Of a stretch of 64,000 nucleotides of DNA, positions 18,422-27,800 are shown in pieces. Where the stretch lies: contig CAVZXS010000009.1 of NCBI GenBank assembly GCA_963779325.1, positions 109,221 to 173,220 on the forward strand, in the 5' to 3' direction. The notes beneath the pieces are model-generated. The model was not told where the DNA came from. It saw only the letters and a program-made list of their open reading frames with translations, and searched no databases. A program made the translations under genes and the position numbers. Position 1 is the first letter of the stretch. Each line of letters opens with the position of its first letter. The DNA comes from CAVZXS01 sp963779325. GTDB lineage: Bacteria > Bacteroidota > Bacteroidia > Chitinophagales > Chitinophagaceae.

Positions 18422-19531
18422 TCAAATTTTCCCGGCTTCTTCTATCGCCTGCAAAATGTTGTTCAATCCTTTTTGCAGCTTTTCAGAACTATCCCAGCTG
18501 TAACCAATCCGCATGTATCGTGCATCTTCCTCGAACCAATGACCCTTGCCGATGTACGTCGCATGTTTATTGAGTAAAATATCATGAAATTTATTTGCGT
18601 CAAACTTAACAGTACTTTTTATTCTCGGGAAACAAACACAACCGCCCTGCGGTTCTATCCACTCCAACACATTTTGCCGGGCCATAAAATCTTTTAAAAT
18701 TCTGAAGTTTTTTAAAATGGTTTCCTGCACGGGAGCAAAAAACTCTTCTTTTTTTTTAAGATACTGAAATGCAATTTCTTCATCAATAATTGAGTTGGTA
18801 ATACATATTTGTTCCTTGGCTGCTAAAAATGTTTCCATCAGCTGTTTGTTCTTACATAAAATCCAGCCGATACGAATACCCGGAAGCCCGTATGATTTTG
18901 ACATGGATGAAATACTGATGACCCGGTCCGACAAAGTAGCCGCAACCGGCAGTTTCTCTGCGAAGGACATCTCCCGGTAGGTTTCATCAAGCAACAAATA
19001 TGTTCCTTTCTTTTCAATCAGCCGGATGATGGCTTTAAGTTTTTCTTCATTGATTAAAACACCGGTTGGGTTATGCGGGTACGTAAGACTTACCAGTTTT
19101 GTTTTATCCGTTATTAATTTTTCTAATGCTTTTATATCAAGATCGAAACCTTCTTCAAAACATAAATTCAAGTACGATGCTTTGGCGCCGATGGCTCTCG
19201 GTGTTTCAATATTGGTTGCATAATTCGGTTTGGCTATAACTGCATGATCGTTTTTATTTAATAGTGAAGTGGCAATTATGAATAGCGCCGTCGCTGCTCC
19301 TGAAGTTACCAGCACATCATCCGGACTGAGATTTGTATCTTTCACGATCAATTCCCGCAATTCAATTTTCCCTTTATGATCGCCGTAGAGTAATACCAGG
19401 TCATTGATATTGATACCCAAATCGCCGAATTTTTGATCAGTAAAAGAACTTTCGGACAGGTTGCAATCAATATTTTCATAACCAAAACCTTCGGGGGCTT
19501 CTATCTCAATGGGCATTCGTTTATAAAGCAT
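18422..19531 (-). CDS. class I/II PLP-dependent aminotransferase
   Basis: This 369-residue fold-type I enzyme has YPHNPTG (substrate/PLP contact), LLDETYREM (Asp for the pyridine nitrogen) and SMSKSYGLPGIRIGW, in which K212 is the Schiff-base lysine. GPGxR-like arginine binding is expected from RYMRIGYSW near the C-terminus. It is an aspartate-aminotransferase-like protein; the amino-acid substrate is not evident and no pathway partners are adjacent. Confidence 0.85.
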   Translation of the reverse strand: MLYKRMPIEIEAPEGFGYENIDCNLSESSFTDQKFGDLGININDLVLLYGDHKGKIELRELIVKDTNLSPDDVLVTSGAATALFIIATSLLNKNDHAVIAKPNYATNIETPRAIGAKASYLNLCFEEGFDLDIKALEKLITDKTKLVSLTYPHNPTGVLINEEKLKAIIRLIEKKGTYLLLDETYREMSFAEKLPVAATLSDRVISISSMSKSYGLPGIRIGWILCKNKQLMETFLAAKEQICITNSIIDEEIAFQYLKKKEEFFAPVQETILKNFRILKDFMARQNVLEWIEPQGGCVCFPRIKSTVKFDANKFHDILLNKHATYIGKGHWFEEDARYMRIGYSWDSSEKLQKGLNNILQAIEEAGKI

Positions 19532-19796
19532 TATTTTGAATTTTTAAAGAAGCAAATTGATTTATTTTTTTTTGCGGAAATAAAGTAAATAAGCTATTTT
19601 CCGTCACTTACTCTTATGTTAAAGTAGTGCATTTTGTTGAGTTTGTTTCGAAGCTTTTTTTAACGCAAAGCCCCAAATAAGTGCGGGTAGTTTATTTGGC
19701 ATTAACCGAAACACAAGGCTTAAAAAACATTTTCCCTTTACTTTAAGCAGGAACCGATGTTGCAGCATTTCCCTTTTTTAGTATATTTATTTTTTT

Positions 19797-19991
19797 AAAG
19801 GGTTAGTTGTTACGCCCAAAAATGATAATGAATTTAAATTCGTTACAGACCTGCTAAAAAAACTCGGTGTAGGCTCATCTCCGTTATCACAAGATGAACT
19901 TGAAGATATCGGTATGTCAAAACTGATGCGTGGGGTCGATAAATCGAAAAAAGCAAGTCGCGCAGAAATAATGAAAAAGTTGTCCGCCTGA
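19797..19991 (+). pseudogene. antitoxin remnant of a type II TA pair
   Basis: An open frame from about 19800 to the TGA at 19989-19991 encodes a small acidic/basic antitoxin-like sequence (VTPKNDNEFKFVTDLLKKLG, then DELEDIGMSKLMRGVD and RAEIMKKLSA). This pattern is familiar from antitoxins upstream of RelE/ParE toxins in Bacteroidota. There is no ATG, GTG or TTG ahead of the conserved part: the expected start position reads TTT before AAAGGG. The start codon seems to have been lost. Confidence 0.55.
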
Positions 19992-20026
19992 TGAAAGTTG
20001 AATTCTTAAGAAAATTTTCGAATTAG
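19991..20026 (+). pseudogene. truncated RelE/ParE-type toxin start
   Basis: An ATG overlaps the antitoxin stop codon (TGATG) and encodes MKVEFLRKFSN before a TAG. MKVEFL-x-x-FSK is a typical beginning of RelE/ParE toxins. Only 11 codons remain, so the toxin is deleted. Confidence 0.5.
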
Positions 20027-20039
20027 TTTAATTGCTCTG

Positions 20040-20594
20040 TTACCATTGTGCTGCGTTCGTAGTTTTCTCCCTTTTAGCTTTTGCAATAATACGATTTACA
20101 AACGCTGTCGCCTTCACTTCTTTCAATTGAGCATATTTTTTCCGGTCATGTTTAGCTTCTGCTGCTATTTCGTATTTCAGCATTTGGTATTGAACTCTTG
20201 CTTCTTCATTTTCGATAAGATAATCCCTGAATAAAATATGTCTTTGTAATTCTTCGCTATTGACCGGGCAGGCGTAAAGATGATGAGCAATAAAATCTAA
20301 TACATTGTGCTTGCCGGCTGTTTTATCTCTCTTAAGTACTTCCCGACCGGGAATGCCCTGATTACCGGCGAGATAGTACCCGATTTTCTCTAATCTTATT
20401 TTTATTTCATCAAATGCTGCATTTTCAGCATATACAATATCGATATCAATGATTGGTTTGGCCGCTAATAGGGGAATGGAAGTACTTCCTACATGTTCTG
20501 TCGAAACAGGCAGATTGATCAAGGCTTCATTAATTACTTTTTGTAGTTCAGTGAAGTCTTCAATCCAGCTTTCTTTATATTCCTGAAGTAACAT
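20040..20594 (-). CDS. GrpB family protein (UPF0157)
   Basis: The 184-residue protein has the nucleotidyltransferase-like core of the GrpB family: VEHVGSTSIPLLAAKPIIDIDIV, with the GS motif and the paired Asp of the metal site, then HNVLDFIAHHLYACP. The biochemical role of the family is unknown, though the fold suggests nucleotidyl transfer. It directly follows the TA remnant in a convergent orientation. Confidence 0.85.
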   Translation of the reverse strand: MLLQEYKESWIEDFTELQKVINEALINLPVSTEHVGSTSIPLLAAKPIIDIDIVYAENAAFDEIKIRLEKIGYYLAGNQGIPGREVLKRDKTAGKHNVLDFIAHHLYACPVNSEELQRHILFRDYLIENEEARVQYQMLKYEIAAEAKHDRKKYAQLKEVKATAFVNRIIAKAKREKTTNAAQW

Positions 20595-20702
20595 GGTTTG
20601 ATTTTTTATGCCGTTTTTTGCGAAAGCCTAAATCAGAAAAATTGTTTATTGAACATCGGCAACATCGTAAATTAGCGTAATGAAGAGTAAATTTCAATAA
20701 TA

Positions 20703-21854
20703 ATGAAGCGACAGAAATACCCTTATCAGGAGTTGGACTTGGAAGATTTGCCTTCTGAAAGATGGGATGATATTCCTTTTTTGGATGGCTTGTATAGGAT
20801 TTCAAATTATGGCAGGATAAAGCGTCTGGATATAGAAATTATAACTAAAAGGGGTAACACCATGAGATTAAAACCGAAAATTCTAATCCCTTGGTTGGAA
20901 AAAGTGAAGAATAAAGGTATAAATGACTATACTCATTCCCTGGCAGGCGCAATTTGCAGAGAAGGAGTAATTTATAAATTTAGTATCGCCAGGCTGGTAT
21001 ATTACTGTTTTGTTAAAAAATTTGCCCTTGATAATTATTCTTTATTTGTAGTGACGAAGGATGGTGACGGGAGAAATATCAAGCCGGCGAATTTAAAATT
21101 AACAGACACATACGGAAAACAAAAACTTATATATGAACGGGGAAGATATATAAGCAACGTCACTACAATATTTGATGAATATATTAGAGATGGAAAGATA
21201 AAATCAAAGAATCCTTATTCGAAGCAGGTTTCTCAATATACATTGAAGGGGAAATTTATTAAAACCTTTCCCGGTATTCGGGTTGCAGCAAAAATTACAG
21301 GCGCAAGTGAGAGCGGTATTACCAGTGTCCTTAAAAAAAGACAAATAAGCAGCGGTGGGTACGTATGGGGTTATGGCACTAAAAAATTTATTGATGTAGC
21401 AGCAATAAGAAACCAAAACCTGGCGAACAGGGATATTTTAATCGGGAGAAAAGTAACACAGTATAATTTAAATGGGAAAAGATTAGCTTGTTATTATACG
21501 ATTGCCGAAGCCGCCCGTAAAACAGGGGTAGTTCAAAGTGATATTCATGCTGTATTGAAAAACATTCAGCGATCAGCAGGTGGATTTATTTGGAAAGAAG
21601 GATTTGGCAAATTAACTATTGATGTGAAGGGATTATTGACAGGCGAAGCATGGCGTGCTTTCAGATTACAGAAACAGGTTGTACAATGTGACAGCAAGGG
21701 TAAGATCATTGCAGCTTTTGAAAGTGTTAAAGCGGCGGCCGCATACATTAGATTAGACCCTGTATCTATTTCATCTGCAATAAAATCCGGAAGGCTATCG
21801 AAGGGCTTTTATTGGCGGTTCGCAAAAAGAAATAAAAATAGCCCGAAATTTTAG
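20703..21854 (+). CDS. NUMOD4/NUMOD1-repeat protein with degenerate HNH
   Basis: The 383-residue protein is made of DNA-binding modules of homing endonucleases. A NUMOD4 motif lies at residues 20-45 (WDDIPFLDGLYRISNYGRIK). A segment placed like an HNH nuclease (about 95-131) reads VVTKDGDGRNIKPANL, without the usual catalytic His. Three NUMOD1-like helix-turn-helix repeats follow at about 175-225, 250-300 and 325-374 (VSQYTLKGK, VTQYNLNGK, VVQCDSKGK). It probably binds DNA but may not cut it. Confidence 0.75.
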   Translation: MKRQKYPYQELDLEDLPSERWDDIPFLDGLYRISNYGRIKRLDIEIITKRGNTMRLKPKILIPWLEKVKNKGINDYTHSLAGAICREGVIYKFSIARLVYYCFVKKFALDNYSLFVVTKDGDGRNIKPANLKLTDTYGKQKLIYERGRYISNVTTIFDEYIRDGKIKSKNPYSKQVSQYTLKGKFIKTFPGIRVAAKITGASESGITSVLKKRQISSGGYVWGYGTKKFIDVAAIRNQNLANRDILIGRKVTQYNLNGKRLACYYTIAEAARKTGVVQSDIHAVLKNIQRSAGGFIWKEGFGKLTIDVKGLLTGEAWRAFRLQKQVVQCDSKGKIIAAFESVKAAAAYIRLDPVSISSAIKSGRLSKGFYWRFAKRNKNSPKF

Positions 21855-21950
21855 TTGTATATAATATAATCGTGTTGCAGGTGAAAAACCCGAAACTAGA
21901 AAATATTTATTTAAAACCAGCCGCGTATTTCTTAACTATGGTATGGCTAA

Positions 21951-22937
21951 TTAATTCTTCATGAGGTTTAACTTACATATTCTATTTGTTCTTTCAAGTC
22001 TTTTCTGGTAATCTTTTTCAACCCCATCATAAAACATATACTTTCTTTTAAATAAAAATTCTCTCTCTAAGTTTAGCGTTATTTTTTTATTAAGTTGTTT
22101 TGCTTTAAGTAAATCCCATACATGTGATTTATTAAAATCAGGCCCGTTATAGTCTTGGTCTAAGATTACAATAAAACAATGGGTATTAAATAATTCGATA
22201 TAGCAGTATAACACTTTTTCAATCTCGCAGCCTTTTAAATAAATGATGTGCGAAATTTCATTTTTGTAAAATTTATATTTCAATAACCCTCTTGGATAAA
22301 AATATCCAAGAGCAATTTTATCATAATTATTATTTCCTTTAATAAAATTTATCATTTCATTGAAAGTAGTATTAGAGATATTATTAAAAACAGCAAAATT
22401 GGTTGCTATCTTAGCAATTCCACGAAATTGAATTTCGTTAGTAATGACATTTAACGAGTTTCTAAAAAGGATAGTTTTCTTTTTGTTTTCTGTCACAAAA
22501 GTTACTCTTTTGTAGACTTCCTCTTTGGTTAAATTAGGGTTTTTCTTTAAGACTGATTTGATATATTCAGGAAGTTGACTTTCGGGTATTTTTTTATTTG
22601 GTTTCCCATTCTCGTCAATAAATTCAATTGGTTTAAGTGGCATGGGCGTATAAGCATTATTCTTTATGGTATATTTTATTCCTTCTTTCGAAATTCCAAT
22701 TAATGCAGGTTGTTCACCTCTATCCCTTTTAAAAGGGATTAAGCGTGACAGTTCAATTGCATTAGCAAGTTCAACGTCTAGTTTTGAAAATAAAGTTTCA
22801 TTTATTTTTTTTGTGACAAGATTAGGGGATTTTAAATGCCCTCCCAATGCGTTAGGTATTATATGCTCGTCTGAATTAGTATTATCTAATTTGTCCCCAG
22901 TAATATAGCAGTATTTATTAATGCATTTTTTTATCAT
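21951..22937 (-). CDS. HNH endonuclease-like protein
   Basis: The 328-residue protein starts with a zinc-type CYITGDKL followed by SDEHIIPNALGGHLKSPNLV (residues 22-41), the EH/N/N signature of HNH_5-type nucleases. The remaining ~280 residues are Lys/Asn-rich with no recognised domain and may recognise a target. It converges with the NUMOD gene. Its codon use is more AT-rich than the flanking housekeeping genes, which suggests horizontal acquisition. Confidence 0.7.
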   Translation of the reverse strand: MIKKCINKYCYITGDKLDNTNSDEHIIPNALGGHLKSPNLVTKKINETLFSKLDVELANAIELSRLIPFKRDRGEQPALIGISKEGIKYTIKNNAYTPMPLKPIEFIDENGKPNKKIPESQLPEYIKSVLKKNPNLTKEEVYKRVTFVTENKKKTILFRNSLNVITNEIQFRGIAKIATNFAVFNNISNTTFNEMINFIKGNNNYDKIALGYFYPRGLLKYKFYKNEISHIIYLKGCEIEKVLYCYIELFNTHCFIVILDQDYNGPDFNKSHVWDLLKAKQLNKKITLNLEREFLFKRKYMFYDGVEKDYQKRLERTNRICKLNLMKN

Positions 22938-23324
22938 AGTTTCTTAAAGTTAAATTATTTATTTCTGCTCTTAAATGGTGAATTAAGAAGCAATTAAATT
23001 TTGCATGATATACAATATTTGCATTACACCGAAAGTAACCATTTTTAAATATTTAGCATGGGCATTTACTTGACTCATTTTCTGTAATGTTGGTATTTAT
23101 AAATACAATTAAATTTTCCCGTTTTTGCTGAAATATATTCATCTTCCGAACAGCAGCCCCGCTTAGGCGAAAAGCCCGGAGCCGCGTTTTGTAAGAGAAG
23201 ATTCTTCGCTACGCTCAGAATGACAAACAAAACTTGGCGAGGATGCCGAAGAATCGGGACAGGCATTGTAGCGGGGCGGGGAGCTAATGCTGAAAGATAG
23301 ATGGACAAAGATTGCCCCCAACAA
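22938..23324. other. intergenic with database-wide spurious-ORF repeat
   Basis: No gene is supported. GATTCTTCG at 23200-23208 and CGAAGAATC at 23247-23255 form a 9-bp inverted repeat enclosing CTACGCTCAGAATGACA. This is the widespread intergenic repeat whose false translations give the HSERSEES-like peptides seen in many bacterial databases. Confidence 0.55.
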
Positions 23325-23350
23325 AAAAAACCCCGCATCCGCGGGGCCTT
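23325..23350 (-). terminator. terminator of the HtrA/Deg gene
   Basis: On the reverse strand CCCCGC-GGAT-GCGGGG is followed by a run of eight T. It lies 30-55 bases past the stop codon of the protease gene. Confidence 0.8.
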
Positions 23351-23380
23351 CTTTATCCAACCAGAGTTTTTCTTTTTATC

Positions 23381-24910
23381 TTAATCCACATCTATTGTCA
23401 GCGGGTAAGTGTATGTACCGTCCGATCCGGGGTACATGCCTTCCAGCCTAACCGTTCCTGTTACATTGGCCAACAAGTTGCTCAACTCTTCTATATTTTT
23501 TATTGTGCGTCCGTTTACACCGGTTATTATAAAGCTTTCGGCAATTCTTGTTTTGCCCATCGCGCCACCTGCATGTATTTTCTTTACCACTACGCCGCCT
23601 TCTATTTCAAACTGCTCCGCTTTTTTCTTATCTAAGTTTTCCAAATCGGCGCCCAACTTTTCATTTATATTGGTAAGAGAAAGCGATTCCAATTTACCCG
23701 GTCCTTCTTTCAATATTATATCTACCATTTTCTCTTTACCTTCTCTTATATATGTTATCGGTACTTTTTCGCCGGGTTTAAAGCTCGCTATCAGTCCGCT
23801 CATTTCCAAGCCCGAGGAAACCTCGTTGTTATTTATCTTGGTAATTACATCGCCTTTTTTCAAACCGGCTTTAGCCGCTGCGCCATCGCCGGGTACAGCT
23901 TGTACATATACACCACTGCCTTCTTTTATACCTGCTTGTTTTATCAGCCGGTCATTATCTTCTTCACGCGGTGCGTAAGATATTCCTAGAAAACCTCTTT
24001 TTACATCGCCGTATTCTATCAAATCATTCACTATCTTTTTTACAATATTTACCGGTATGGCAAATGAGTAACCGGCGTAGGTACCATTGGGCGCCAGTAT
24101 AGCCGAGTTAATACCAATTAATTGTCCCGTAGTATTTATTAATGCACCGCCGCTGTTGCCCTGGTTTACCGCCGCATCAGTTTGTATAAAAGATTCTATA
24201 GGTGTTTGGCTCTGACGGCTGTTAATACCTATTGATCTTGCTTTGGCGCTTACAATACCGGCTGTTACCGTTGTTTCCAATGTAAGCGGATAACCTACGG
24301 CCAATACCCACTGTCCCAATTTTACATCGTCCGAGTTTCCGTAAATCATATACGGCAAACCTGTACCGTCTATTTTTAATACAGCCAAATCAGAACTGGG
24401 GTCTTTACCAATTACACGAGCCTTGTACACTTTTTTATTGCTGAGTGTTACAGTTATTTCATCGGCTACTTTACCGCTTTGCTCATCCGATATTACGTGG
24501 TTATTGGTAACAAGGTATCCGTCTTCGCTGATGATGACACCGCTACCCGATGCTCTTTGCTCGGGAATTACCGTAGGACCAAAATTAAAAAACTGGTCAA
24601 AGAAATCATCCATCTGGTTGCCGCGTTGGCGGTTGGGCAATTCATTGCTTACACGGCGTGCAGGAAATTTTGATTTGATATGCGCAACGGCCGGTACAGC
24701 TGCGGCCGATGCTTTGGTAAAATCAACCGGCTCACCGGCGCCTTCATTTTTACCGTCAAAAAAACCGGCATAGTTAGCGGGCAACTTACCTACCGATTGG
24801 CTGTTTGCTACGGAATCCTTTTGTACAAAAAAATTGTTGTAGCTCCATACACTTGCAACAGCGGTAATGGCGCTAATGCTGATAACTAAAAGTACTTGTT
24901 TCCACTTCAT
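23381..24910 (-). CDS. degP: HtrA/Deg-family periplasmic serine protease
   Basis: The 509-residue protein has an N-terminal membrane anchor or signal (residues 5-23). The S1C protease domain has H138 (TNNHVI), D174 (SSDLAVLK) and S253 (NQGNSGGA). Two PDZ domains follow (GFLGISYAPRE..., about 305-395, and a second near 420-505). The length and two PDZ domains match DegP/DegQ, which degrade and refold misfolded envelope proteins. It is a single gene with its own terminator. Confidence 0.92.
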   Translation of the reverse strand: MKWKQVLLVISISAITAVASVWSYNNFFVQKDSVANSQSVGKLPANYAGFFDGKNEGAGEPVDFTKASAAAVPAVAHIKSKFPARRVSNELPNRQRGNQMDDFFDQFFNFGPTVIPEQRASGSGVIISEDGYLVTNNHVISDEQSGKVADEITVTLSNKKVYKARVIGKDPSSDLAVLKIDGTGLPYMIYGNSDDVKLGQWVLAVGYPLTLETTVTAGIVSAKARSIGINSRQSQTPIESFIQTDAAVNQGNSGGALINTTGQLIGINSAILAPNGTYAGYSFAIPVNIVKKIVNDLIEYGDVKRGFLGISYAPREEDNDRLIKQAGIKEGSGVYVQAVPGDGAAAKAGLKKGDVITKINNNEVSSGLEMSGLIASFKPGEKVPITYIREGKEKMVDIILKEGPGKLESLSLTNINEKLGADLENLDKKKAEQFEIEGGVVVKKIHAGGAMGKTRIAESFIITGVNGRTIKNIEELSNLLANVTGTVRLEGMYPGSDGTYTYPLTIDVD

Positions 24911-25270
24911 GGCTTTTCTTGTTTTATTTTTATAAGGTATATTTTATTTATCCTGCAAGTTAACAAAGCATTTCCGGTAAATGTTTACCGCCTGTGCGGT
25001 TTAACAAATCGTTTACCAAGCCTTTCGTACTTACCGCCACAAATTTAATGCAATTGCCAAAAAAAGTAAAGGGAAATATTCGCCCGCCCGGGGTAGGCAG
25101 CCCGCCTTTCGGAATAATTGAAATACAGTTTTGGGCATTCATTCTTCGTCTGTCTTTCGGCAGCGGACCCGGCCTTACGTTTCAAGTCCTCCTCCGCGCA
25201 GCGCCACGCTAATACTCCTTCGTCGTATTGCGTGGCTAACACAGAGTCCGGGCTTTCCACTTCAGTCCGG
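24911..25270. other. noncoding region upstream of the repeat array
   Basis: No gene is supported. The stretch is GC-richer than its surroundings, has several short inverted repeats, and gives only low-complexity false frames. It leads directly into the long repeat array. Confidence 0.5.
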
Positions 25271-27650
25271 CAGCCCTTCGGCAATAAAATAAATTTCAGC
25301 ACCGGCAGGAAATGTATTTTGATAATGCAGCAGGTTTATTTTCGGAATAATTTGTATCAAATCAGTTATTGAAATTTGGCAATAGAATGAAAAGCCAGAA
25401 AGGCTTAAATATGAATAACCCCGGGTGCAGCCCGGGGCCGATTACCGGGTATACCCCTACAGCTTCGTAGGGGGGTGAATAAAAAAAAGGCAATAAATAC
25501 TCTTTATAAAATTTAATGATTTTCCAAACATGGCATCACATTCAACCCTTTCAGGGCTATTGTACTTTCATTTTACTTTACCGGGCGGCTTTGCCGCCGG
25601 CTATTCATATGTAAGCCCTTCGGGCTAAATAAATTTATTGGTTTTCGATTGAGTAAATACAGGGGTAACTCTGCGAAATCTCTTTATCTCATTTTCTCCG
25701 CGATTTTTAAAAAGCTATTAATAATTACAATGAAAGATGGAAAGCATCATCATTTAATTTAACGATTTTGCCCCGGCGGGGCATCGTGTTTATAGAAAAT
25801 AGTTATCTCACGGGATTACGGCTCTGCAGGAGCCGCGTAAAATTTATTATAGGGTAATCGATCAATTCAAAAGGGAAATGTTTTTCATTAAAATTGATAA
25901 AATGTGTTCACTATTGGGATGAGTTTACGGGGCCCCATGGAGCCACATACTTCTACGATAAGGTTTAACTATAAACACGTAGCTCCTTCGGAGCTTAACT
26001 TAATGTCATAGTCCGAAGGGCTTAAATACGAATAACCCCGGGGTATACCCACACAACCCGTCTAATTAATAATTTGAATTGCCTTGCCCCTGCCCGTTCC
26101 GTTCGGGCGGGCTTTAGGGCAAGGATAAAATGTTGAAAGATTGTATTGGCTTTAGCCCAAAAAACAATTTGGCTAAACCAATAATACAAAAGCAATTGCT
26201 ATCACCGCCCTGAAGGGCTGTTCAATTTATTATTTAAGCCCTTCGGGCTTTTCGCCTCAGCGGGCCAGCCCTTCAGCAATAAAATATCCACAGGATGCCC
26301 ACAGGACTCTGCGAGCTGCGCATATTTCAGAACCGGCGTGAAATATATTTGGGTAATACAGCAGGTTTATTTTCGGAATAATTTGTATCAAATCGTTATT
26401 GAAATATGGCAATAGAATGAAAAGCCAGAAAGGCTTAAATATGAATAACCCCGGGGCCAATTACCGGGTATACCCCTACAACTTCGTAGGGGGGTTGAAT
26501 AAAAAAAAGGCAATAAATACTCTTTATAAAATTTAATGATTTTCCAAACATGGCATCACATTCAACCCTTTCAGGGCTATTGTACTTTCATTTTACTTTA
26601 CCGGGCGGCTTTGCCGCCGGCTATTCATATGTAAGCCCTTCGGGCTAAATAAATTTATTGGTTTTCGATTGAGTAAATACAGGGGTAACTCTGCGAAATC
26701 TCTTTATCTCATTTTCTCCGCGATTTTTAAAAAGCTATTAATAATTACAATGAAAGATGGAAAGCATCATCATTTAATTTAACGATTTTGCCCCGGCGGG
26801 GCATCGTGTTTATAGAAAATAGTTATCTCACGGGATTACGGCTCTGCAGGAGCCGCGTAAAATTTATTATAGGGTAATCGATCAATTCAAAAGGGAAATG
26901 TTTTTCATTAAAATTGATAAAATGTGTTCACTATTGGGATGAGTTTACGGGGCTCCCATGGAGCCACATACTTCTACGATAATGTTTAACTATAAACACG
27001 TAGCTCCTTCGGAGCTTAACTTAATGTCATAGTCCGAAGGGCTTAAATACGAATAACCCCGGGGTATACCCACACAACCCGTCTAATTAATAATTTGAAT
27101 TGCCTTGCCCCTGCCCGTTCCGTTCGGGCGGGCTTTAGGGCAAGGATAAAATGTTGAAAGATTGTATTGGCTTTAGCCCAAAAAACAATTTGGCTAAAGC
27201 CAATAATACAAAAGCAATTGCTATCACAGCCTTAGAGGGCGGCGCAATTTATCAGTTGATCTTTAACTTAATGACATTGCGGAGCAGCCCTTCAGCAATA
27301 AAATAAATTTCAGCACCGGCAGGAAATGTATTTTGATAATGCAGCAGGTTTATTTTCGGAATAATTTGTATCAAATCGTTATTGAAATTTGGCAATAGAA
27401 TGAAAAGCCTGAAAGGCTTACATATGAATAACCCCGGGTGCAGCCCGGGGCCAATTACCGGGTATACCCCTACAGCTTCGTATGGGGGGTTGAATAAAAA
27501 AAAGGCAATAAATACTCTTTATAAAATTTAATGATTTTCCAAACATGGCATCACATTCAACCCTTTCAGGGCTATTGTACTTTCATTTTACTTTACCGGG
27601 CGGCTTTGCCGCCGGCTATTTATATTTAAGCCCTTCGGGCTAACCTCTTT
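25271..27650. repeat. hairpin-rich ~1-kb tandem repeat, 2.4 copies
   Basis: A unit starting at CAGCCCTTC-GGCAATAAAAT (25271) recurs near 26266 and 27285. The core of copies 1 and 2 is nearly identical with an offset of 1,020 bases. Copy 3 is partial and ends at about 27645. Each unit is a string of short palindromes with 3-6-base loops: AGCCCTTCGGGCT, GCCCCGGCGGGGC, CGGCTCTGCAGGAGCCG, AGCTCCTTCGGAGCT, ATACCCCTAC...GTAGGGG and GGGCGGCTTTGCCGCC. No open frame of protein character spans it. It may be an assembly of REP/BIME-like elements duplicated by recombination. Confidence 0.85.
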
Positions 27651-27800
27651 GTTACCGGAAAACAAATTGTAAGCTTTGCATATCACTAAACTTGGTTGTT
27701 ACAACCTTACTTGTTAGTTTGGAATTCACTATTCGTTCCGTAGGAACGTTTGGTGCTTCAGGCAAAATATTTACACCATGTTATAGTGTTAAAGAACAAT

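Noticed and set aside
23075..23360. Two overlapping short frames with FVILSVAKN- and CHSERSEES-like sequences
   Set aside because: They are the known false translations of an intergenic repeat.
24994..25372. Several 60-85-codon frames upstream of the repeat array
   Set aside because: They overlap on both strands, have low-complexity translations and lack plausible starts or domains.
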